A stretch of 64,000 nt of DNA from the NCBI GenBank assembly GCA_033816765.1, contig CM066291.1:4340001-4404000 (forward strand), read 5' to 3'. Positions 57,321 through 64,000 of the stretch are shown in pieces. Below the pieces are notes generated by a model. The model searched no databases. It was given only the letters and a program-made list of their open reading frames with translations, and was not told the origin of the DNA. The position numbers were made by a program, and so were the translations under genes. The stretch's first letter is position 1. Each line of letters starts with the position of its first letter. This DNA comes from Nothopassalora personata (lineage: Eukaryota > Ascomycota > Dothideomycetes > Mycosphaerellales > Mycosphaerellaceae).

Positions 57321-57854
57321 TCAACCATCGGCACCACCACGAGCCCCTCTCCTGCCTCTCAGCGCCTTCAGTCTCTCGTCTTCCTCACTGACACTCCTTT
57401 CCACCGCCTCCGTCTTTGCGTCCCTGTCCTCCCGGCTCACCAACTGCCTGCCCAGTTCTTGCATGGTGCCTTGCTCCAGCTTGGGAGCCAGGCCGTGTCT
57501 CCGCCGATGCTCATTCAGCAAGCTCAATCCCTCGCCTCCCGTGTCCGCGTCTCTATGCCGCTGAGCGTTGGCTTTGGCAGCGCGGATCGATGTTCGCGCG
57601 TAGACGAAGAGGATGCACGCCATCGTGAAGGCCGCGGCGGGAGCAGCAATCATGCGCGAGTTGAAGCGCGGGGGGCGTTTCTGGCCGGAGGGAGATGTGG
57701 CGAGGGACGACTCTGTGGTGCCTCCTGGGCCTCGCGGTTGCGAGAGACGGGCGCCCATGATCTCGGATGTCTGTGGTGGTGTTGCAGATAGAGTTGTGCT
57801 GTTGTGAAAGTCGAGGTTGATGAACAGTGCAGGGTCCATGATGCCTGCAGCCAT
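57321..57854 (-). CDS. single-pass membrane protein of unknown function
   Basis: 177-aa single-exon frame, MAAGIMDPALFINLDFHN... (alternative Met at 57839). The N-terminal half is polar with GARLSQPRGPGG. One transmembrane segment follows (MIAAPAAAFTMACILFVYARTSIR), and then a highly charged C-terminal helix rich in Arg and Glu (NEHRRRHGLAPKLEQGTMQE). No domain is recognised. High GC at third codon positions and a divergent neighbour (the chitinase) favour a real gene. Confidence 0.55.
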   Translation of the reverse strand: MAAGIMDPALFINLDFHNSTTLSATPPQTSEIMGARLSQPRGPGGTTESSLATSPSGQKRPPRFNSRMIAAPAAAFTMACILFVYARTSIRAAKANAQRHRDADTGGEGLSLLNEHRRRHGLAPKLEQGTMQELGRQLVSREDRDAKTEAVERSVSEEDERLKALRGRRGARGGADG

Positions 57855-58390
57855 CGCTCACTCCCTCCTCCCTCGCTCACTCTTCCTCTTCCTCACAACA
57901 TCAACTACATGTTACATCCAGCACCTCATCACCACCGTCTCAATCGTGAAACAATAGCCGCCCGCCGCTCACGTTCCTCCCGACTGCGCAGTCAGCCACA
58001 TCAGGAATCTTCACAGCTGAAAAAAGAAACATCCCCCTATTCCATCTTGCCCTATACAACATGGCAGCAACGTGAATCCGGCACACTCGCCTACTCTCCT
58101 ACACAAAAAGTCGAAGTCGGCTCGTGGTCGAAATTAGACAACGCCACATCTCAAGTCCGCTCAACGCCATCAAATCCTCACAGGGGCCGCCAAGATCACC
58201 ATGTTCGACCGGCAACCGGTGGTATGTACAACGGCTCACATGGTCTATCGACATCTCGTATTCCTGTTACGCAAATGCTCCAACCCTTTTCGATCTTGCA
58301 TCTCTCGTACCTGTCGCTCGTTCCAGGCACTGCTTTGGGGCTCGTCCTCGTACCCAGTCTTTACCCACATATAGACTCCATTTCTTAGCC
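57855..58390. other. intergenic, divergent promoter of the chitinase
   Basis: 536 bases between the membrane protein (minus) and the chitinase. A longer frame open upstream of 58391 lacks a signal peptide, so the start at 58391 is preferred. Confidence 0.45.
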
Positions 58391-59536
58391 ATGAAGTTCT
58401 CAACACCCGTTGGCGCTGTTGCGTCTGCGGCCCTCCTCTACGCTCAACATGCAGCCGCACAACGCTTCAGCAGCGCACAGAACCTGGCCGTCTACTGGGG
58501 ACAGAACTCATATGGCGCAGCTTCTGGTGGCCTGGAGCAGATGAACATCTCCACTTACTGCCAAAACGCCAACATCGACATCATTCCCATGGGCTTCGTC
58601 GTCAACATCACCACCAGCCGCGGCGGCCAACCGCAGATCAACTTCGCCAACCAAGGCTACCAGTGTGGCATCTTCCCCGGCACAGACCTCTGGAACTGCC
58701 CAACCTACACCGGCGAGATCAACCAGTGCCAAAAGACCTACGGCAAGACCATCCTCCTCTCCATCGGCGGCGCGACCTACCGCGAAGGCGGCTTCAAATC
58801 CAAAGCCATCGCGGAAGCCTCCGCTCAACTCATCTGGAACACCTTCGGTCCTGTCAACTCCTCCTCCAACGCCCTCCGCCCCTTCGGCTCCGCGGTAGTC
58901 GATGGCTTTGACATCGACCTCGAATCCAGGGGCGACTACTTCCGCGCTTTTGCATTGAAGCTTCGCGCTCTCATGAACGCCGACAAATCGAAACAATACT
59001 ACCTCACAGCCGCACCACAATGTCCCTACCCAGACGCCAACCTGAACCCCCTCCTCAACGACCCCAACGGAGCCGTTCCCTTCGACGCCCTGTTCGTCCA
59101 GTACTACAACAACGCCGGCTGTGACCTCCGCGCCTACAATACCACCGCTGGTGCGCAACAGAAGAGCTTCAACTTCCAGACTTGGTCGCAGTACGCCTCA
59201 TCCACCGCATCCGCCAACAGGAACTGTAAAGTCTTCCTGGGCGTGCCTGGGAATGTCAGTGGTGCGCAGTCAGGAAGTTACAGGTCCGCTGCACAGCTGA
59301 AGCCTATCATCAACTACTGCAAGAGTTTCGGCAACTTTGGAGGCGTCATGGTGTGGGATGCGAGTCAGGCTTATTCCAATAAGCCTTTCCTTGCGGATAC
59401 GAAGACGAATCTTAAGGCTCCCAGGACGCGGCGGCGGGGGGAGACGCGACAGGTGCATGGACTTGCGCGCTCGAGGAGGCATTGGAGTGTGGAGAGGATT
59501 GCTAAGAGGGATCAGAGTTCGGGGAGAGGGATGTGA
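58391..59536 (+). CDS. GH18 chitinase (class III, plant/Cts1-type)
   Basis: Secreted endochitinase of glycoside hydrolase family 18, 381 aa. A signal peptide is clear (MKFSTPVGAVASAALLYAQHAAAQ). The barrel starts NLAVYWGQNSYGAASGGLEQMNISTYCQNANIDIIPMGF, includes the SIGGATYREGG strand (SxGG motif), and has the catalytic DGFDIDLE (DxxDxDxE, general acid Glu) at about residues 171-178. Later strands are YYLTAAPQCPYPDANL, FDALFVQYYNNAGCDL, VFLGVPGN and GGVMVWDASQA. There is no chitin-binding or Ser/Thr-rich domain, only a short basic tail (APRTRRRGETRQ). Single-domain enzymes of this subgroup usually remodel the fungal wall, as yeast Cts1 does in cell separation. Confidence 0.92.
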   Translation: MKFSTPVGAVASAALLYAQHAAAQRFSSAQNLAVYWGQNSYGAASGGLEQMNISTYCQNANIDIIPMGFVVNITTSRGGQPQINFANQGYQCGIFPGTDLWNCPTYTGEINQCQKTYGKTILLSIGGATYREGGFKSKAIAEASAQLIWNTFGPVNSSSNALRPFGSAVVDGFDIDLESRGDYFRAFALKLRALMNADKSKQYYLTAAPQCPYPDANLNPLLNDPNGAVPFDALFVQYYNNAGCDLRAYNTTAGAQQKSFNFQTWSQYASSTASANRNCKVFLGVPGNVSGAQSGSYRSAAQLKPIINYCKSFGNFGGVMVWDASQAYSNKPFLADTKTNLKAPRTRRRGETRQVHGLARSRRHWSVERIAKRDQSSGRGM

Positions 59537-60049
59537 CAGTGAGCATGTGTATAGATTGATGGAATGGCATGTGATGTGTTGCTCTAGGCCTTTCGGGCAG
59601 TATCATTCTTGTTAACGGCCACGTGCTGCACGAGATGCATTCGGGATTCGTCAGGGAAGTGGAACTTCGTTCGGCGGTCGTCGATGCTGCAGGATACGGT
59701 CCTTCTGTTTTGCCACTGCTGTATTAGGCCCTCTTGCTCAGCGTGGATCCTTATTATATCTCGCTGCGGCTGAAGAGAATGCTGAGAACCTTGAGAAAGC
59801 TGCTATTAACGGTTCCTGCCTTTCGCAGCGACGTTAGAGACTGGGGCCTTGGATATCTAGCATCCGCTAGCCGCAAAAGTCCACTCTGCATCTTTGTCCG
59901 ATCTTGCGACCTCCAGTGCTAAGAGACGTTCGAAGAGGCATTCTCATAGTGCATCGGAGCTTTTGTGCAACGCCATAGCCCAGCGATGGGAGTCTTCCAT
60001 GACGGACGCTGCAACTCGCTAACCTCGATTAACACCAGGCGAGCACTAC
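59537..60049. other. intergenic
   Basis: 3' flank of the chitinase; the last part may hold eroded upstream sequence of the HET pseudogene. Confidence 0.4.
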
Positions 60050-62147
60050 GGAGACATCTCACTAGAGATCCTGCCCGGCTCTTTGGAAAAGCCACATCAC
60101 TACCAGCAACTGACAAACGGAAACACTCATATTCGCCTGCTACATGCAGTGAACAGTGGCCACGAACACTAAGTCTGGAGCCTTGACGACTGGGCCACTT
60201 CAAGCATGCCCATCTTACTGCGTCATATCATACACATGGGGCAACGGGCCAGCTACCCGCCAAAATCTTTGTTAATCAAGGAACTTTCTTGGTGCGGCAG
60301 ACTTGCCTGTATGCACTTATTCAAGGCCATCTGCGGAAGCCACGTACGTACTTGTGGATTGATTCATTCTGCATAGATCAGGTTGATCCTACGGAGGAAT
60401 TAGCTCCATTGAGATTGATGTGGGACACATATCCAAAAGCACAAGAGGTGCTCGCCCGTCTCGGTCCTCACGAAGGTGAGAATCCACTTCTGGTCGATTT
60501 CGAAAGGATTCCCTCTTGGCTGAGGAACCTTGAAGGCCACCTCACTTTATCCCAAAACACGAAGTCGACCTTGGACAGTACTCTTACATGATCTCCCAGA
60601 GGATCGTGGTGACAAGATTTGGAACATCATGCGGGCGGGTAAACAATTCGGTGAATTACTCCCATGGGGACAATTATGTAAAAATTACTGCTATAGGGAC
60701 TTGTAGGGATGCCAAATTACTGCTATAAAGATACATTATAGCAGTCGCTCCTTACGACTTCTTTATGTACTACTGTTATTTAATATGCTCTACTAGCTTA
60801 TACGAGCATGTTAAATAACAGTAGTACATTTTAATCCCAACGACTCGCAGCTCGTAGCTTGTATAAGTTGCGAGTAGGTAAAGAGTAGCTCGGGGAGCAA
60901 GGCAACGGTTATTAGAGCAGGTTGATAGACATAAGAGCAGGTTAATAAGATAAATCACATACGCAGCTAAGAGTTTTGATTCAGCAAAAAAAAAGACAGC
61001 GACCAGCAGACCCAGACAGACACACCACCCAACTACTCGCAAGGCTTGCCTAAAAATTCACTTCTTGCACCTGCAGCCAACATACCCATCTTTTTGCACC
61101 CTGCAACATGTCCCAAGTTGAAGGCTAAAGATTGCTATAATGTGTCCTTATGGCAGTAATTTGGCATCCCCATAAGTCCCTATAGGAGTAATCTTTGCAC
61201 AATGATCCCTATAGCAGTAATTCCTGACATAATTGTCCCTATGGGAGTAATTCACCGAATTCGGATGCCTCGACCCCAGAGGTCGCGCCTATGCAATACT
61301 CCCTCTTATTGATCAAAATGATATCTCCCAGATCAGTCCAGATTCCACTACATCAAGGTTTGGTCTCGCTGTGTCTATCATCGAGGATTATTTCAACTTC
61401 GATCATATCTGGAGATTTTTAATGGCGCTCGAGCTCGACTGCCAAAGTAAAGAGATGAAGGCCGTCGTCGAGCTTCGAAGACGAAAGATATCATCTGCTG
61501 ACGTAAAGCTACCACGAAGCCCAATACCCGGCGGCAGCCAAAATCGAGAATGGTCTCACATCAGTGCGATTGCTCCTATTGCACTGAGCTCCACAGGCTC
61601 GTGGACCTCGGACATCGTCGCGGAATACCAGTCGGAGTGGCGATGGAAGATAAAGTACGGGCAGATGTGCACCAATATCCGCCAGCACGAGGAGCACGTA
61701 TCCCTCCGGTCTCACTATGGAAGAGCAGTCCGACTGTATGTAGACGGCAAGATCGCGTGCTTGACCTGCAGTCGTACTCGCCTTGGGGATTTGCTGATAC
61801 GATGTACAACAGCAAATTTTACCCACCCTATGGGATGGCTCCTCGTGCTCCGAACACGAAGTCGTGGAGGTTTCGATATCATCGGTCAAGCAATGATTCT
61901 TGCAGGTTGTAATCTCAAGGAAGGCGTTTTCCCGGTTGTGAGACTTCCTAGACATCTGGAGTACGAAGCCGATACAGTCTGGTGGAGTACGGGCATGAGT
62001 CTCGACATATCAGCGGCGGATGACTCCGTGCTTTACGGACAAGATATGAGGTTTATGGTAATTATCGTCCCGAGACCACATTCTTTCGCACTACCCATCG
62101 GCTCTGGACCAAAGTCACGGGCAACGAGCTTTGTTATGACGCTTTGA
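60050..62147 (+). pseudogene. HET-domain pseudogene split by a transposable element
   Basis: HET-domain blocks appear in order but not in one frame. NTHIRLLHAV (about 60120) is followed by a degraded SYTWG region near 60215. An open frame from 60220 then reads IFVNQGTFLVRQTCLYALIQG, LWIDSFCIDQVDPTEELAPLRLMWDTYPKAQEVLARLGPHEGE. A one-base shift near 60548 leads to LHDLPEDRGDKIWNIMRAGKQFG, which is cut by the inverted-repeat element. On the far side the same frame continues GCLDPRGRAYAILPLIDQND, the DPRxxxYAxLxL block, and stays open to 62147 through a C-terminal domain. The part normally found between the second and third blocks (with WxxRxWxxQE) is missing. An intact HET gene lies at 33041. 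Confidence 0.8.
60649..61257. mobile_element. 609-bp inverted-repeat element inserted in the HET pseudogene
   Basis: Non-autonomous inverted-repeat element. The left end CGGTGAATTACTCCCAT and the inverted right end agree over the first 17 bases, and similarity extends to about 95 bases. Each arm contains repeats of a core ATTACTGCTATAGGGAC. An AATT is duplicated at 60645-60648 and 61258-61261. Deleting the element and one AATT rejoins the HET reading frame exactly (GKQFGCLDPRG). Inside is a strong hairpin, arms 60766-60790 and 60803-60829 (ATGTACTACTGTTATTTAA and complement). No transposase frame is present. The superfamily is undetermined. Confidence 0.8.
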
Positions 62148-63003
62148 AGTCCAGAATTCTTCTAGAATGGCCTTTAGCGTGTATAAAGACCCTATTCCAG
62201 ACGTTAGGAGCCATTCCAAGGTGTTCCAAGCTGTTCCAGGCCGGACATAGAAGGAGACCTAAATCTGCCTATGCAAGGTGCAAGGTCCGACGCCGACAGT
62301 GAGGTGGACGATGCTGGACTAGGCACAAAACTTTTGTAATGATCTTCAGCGTGTATAAAGACCCTATTCCAGAAGTTAGGAGCCATTCCAAGCTATTCCA
62401 AGCTGTTCCAGGCCGGACATAGAAGGAGACCTAAATCTGCCTATACAAGGTCTGACGCCGACAGTAAGGATACTAGAATAGGCACAACCCTTTTAGAATA
62501 GCTTTTAGCGTGTATAAAGACCCTATTCTAGACGTTAGGAGCTATTCTAAGCTGTTCCAAGCTGTTCTAGGCCGGACATAGAATCTGCCTATACAAGGTC
62601 CGATGGCGACAGTGAGGTGTACGATGCTGGACTAGGCCCGAGACTTCTGGAATAGCTTTCAGCGTGTATAAAGACCCTATTCCAGACGTTAGGAGCTGTT
62701 CCAAGCTGTTCCAGGCCGGACATAGAAGGGTTCCACCTAAATCTGCCTATACAAGGTCCGACGCCGACATAGCCACGATGATGGATACCCCACAATGAAT
62801 TCAGCAGTAACATACCAGTGTGACGGTGACAGCTAGCGACAGCATAACTAGTTGATGTGGGACTCAAGGGGTCAAACGAGCATCTCTACGGCGCTGCATT
62901 ATTGTCTGGTTATATCTTCCACGATTCGTTTAGCACCGCTCATCCCCTCATCAAAGTGACGAACGAACAACTGTCAATCTACGAGGTAGCCCGTGTGAGC
63001 ACG
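62148..63003. other. intergenic with satellite
   Basis: Mostly the tandem satellite described next, then about 230 bases of flank before the F-box-like locus. Confidence 0.4.
62165..62772. repeat. four-copy tandem satellite (154-173 bp units)
   Basis: Head-to-tail units marked by AGCGTGTATAAAGACCCTAT, starting at 62175, 62348, 62507 and 62661. Each continues with AGGAGCYATTC, AAGCTGTTCCAGGCCGGACA, ATCTGCCTATRCAAGGT and CGACAGTRAGG. Lengths differ through small deletions. The third unit shows TA for CA at several sites. Confidence 0.9.
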
Positions 63004-63821
63004 ATGTCTGCATCTTTGCTCGATGATCTCTTGGAGGCAGCGATGTTGCCATCATTCTTCGAACCGAACCTGGCCAATCGAGTGTTCCAGATCACCGAGC
63101 TACTTGAGCTGATACTGCTCTCGCTACCCGTCCACGATCTACTTCTCAGCCAGCGTAGCTCTCGCGCCTTCCGTGAGACTGTCCAAGGCTCACCAAGCCT
63201 CAAGCGAAAGCTCTTTCTAGCCCCTGCGGCCCAGCAGATCAAGACACTGAAGCTCAATCCGCTATTGCTCTCCATGAATGAGGCTGGCGGGCCAGTATCT
63301 CACATTTCCAGACATTTCCATCCTGAAGACCTCCCGCGAGTTCAATTCCGTAGGGCCAAGCACCTAGCATTGCCCCACCGAGAAAAGTGGTATACAGCAT
63401 ATGTGAAGCCTTGCCGGCAGGCCCCCCGTTGCTCTCCAAAACACTGGACACAAAGGTGCCATACCTCACCTGAGACATCCGAGAAATCTGCACAGGCCAT
63501 GATTATAATGCAGACCCTGGGAAACATCGGTTTCAGCCCTTACAGCGCGAGAGGCTTCATTCGGACTCATCTGCTTGGAATATGCTCCCTTGCCAGGGTG
63601 AGGTTGATTTACGGGTCAACGTATGGCGGCGCGATCAAGTGGGCCCCATGAGTATATGTGTGAAGTATCGCTGTGAGCCATACAACTTGAAGCTCGGGAC
63701 CATGCGTGAGCTGTTCGAAGGGATTGATCGATGTATTGAGCAAGAGATACAGAAGAGGGCGAACGAAGAGGAGGCGAGGAGGCAAGAACGGGCTATTGCT
63801 GCAGAGGGTAAGCATGAATAG
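63004..63821 (+). pseudogene. F-box-like protein gene, probably frameshifted
   Basis: Starts MSASLLDDLLEAAMLPSFF, then an F-box-like core RVFQITELLELILLSLPVHDLLLSQRSSRAFRETV followed by QGSPSLKRKLFLAP and KTLKLNPLLLSMNEAGG. This frame ends at 63651 in sequence that has lost family character. An overlapping frame (63582-63821) resumes a plausible C-terminus: VNVWRRDQVGPMSICVKYRC, LKLGTMRELFEGIDRCIEQEI and a charged helix ending AAEGKHE. An intron might join them but I see no convincing pair, so a frameshifted copy is preferred. An ATG at 62857 would extend the N-terminus by 49 residues. Confidence 0.5.
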
Positions 63822-63924
63822 TCCTTGTTGGAACGTCGTCTAATGGAAAGCTAATAGGTACGTGCTGGGCGACTATCTTCTCTACAGAACATACGACAGA
63901 CTGGACAACTTACTAAGACTGAAA

Positions 63925-64000
63925 CGGTAGATTACTCCTATAGGGACAAGTATGTCATTTATTACTGCTATAGGGACTTGTTCAGATGCCAAATTACTGC
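63925..64000. mobile_element. edge of a second copy of the inverted-repeat element
   Basis: Begins CGGTAGATTACTCCTATAGG and follows the element at 60649 closely: a GTATGTCATTT analogue, then ATTACTGCTATAGGGACTTG and ATGCCAAATTACTGC. It runs off the window, so length and right end are unknown. Confidence 0.8.

Noticed and set aside
58124..58390. N-terminal extension of the chitinase from 58124
   Set aside because: It would bury the clear signal peptide at 58391.

Overview
This is eukaryotic DNA from a filamentous ascomycete. The protein genes are split by short GT-AG introns (mostly 47-60 nt) with CTRAY-type branch sites, and the gene set is typical of moulds: a Rsp5 ubiquitin ligase, a Zn2Cys6 regulator, HET-domain genes, a PTH11-type receptor domain and a GH18 chitinase. 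Repeated LPxELRxxIY F-box-like loci and one repeat copy with C-to-T decay at CpA suggest Dothideomycetes (Mycosphaerellales/Capnodiales). That placement is inference; no rRNA or marker gene is present. Exon borders below were set by eye from GT/AG sites, reading-frame continuity and remembered family consensus.

Layout. 0-12 kb: a PP2C phosphatase (minus), an FMN-dependent luciferase-like monooxygenase, an F-box-like locus, a sugar transporter and a nuclear poly(A)-binding protein. 12-24 kb: a Zn2Cys6 regulator, the complete seven-exon RSP5-type HECT ligase, and a 901-residue single-exon protein joining a PTH11/rhodopsin-like seven-helix domain to a FucP-type transporter. 24-36 kb: a decayed F-box-like gene, a fucose-lectin-like protein, two membrane proteins, an F-box protein, a Dal5-type permease and an intact HET gene. 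36-46 kb is gene-poor: a Ser/Thr-rich wall-sensor-like protein, a MITE with a 10-bp target duplication, a DJ-1/PfpI protein, and a tRNA-Leu gene in many pieces. 46-60 kb: GST, Alba protein, AHC1-type zinc-finger protein, membrane proteins, broken F-box-like genes and a chitinase. 60-64 kb is a decay zone: a HET pseudogene split by a 609-bp inverted-repeat element, a four-copy tandem satellite, an F-box-like locus and the edge of a second copy of the element.

Main discovery candidate: at 45021-45319 a tRNA-Leu(AAG) can be assembled only by removing three GT-AG introns with spliceosomal signals (in the D stem, T loop and acceptor stem) plus an ordinary anticodon-loop (37/38) intron. Removing them restores every stem of the cloverleaf with one G-U wobble. 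One of the introns splits the internal B-box promoter. I know of no described nuclear tRNA gene of this design.

No biosynthetic cluster or operon-like unit is evident; most genes look like unrelated housekeeping or accessory loci, with transposon remnants and gene decay concentrated at 24-26 kb, 35-46 kb and 54-64 kb.
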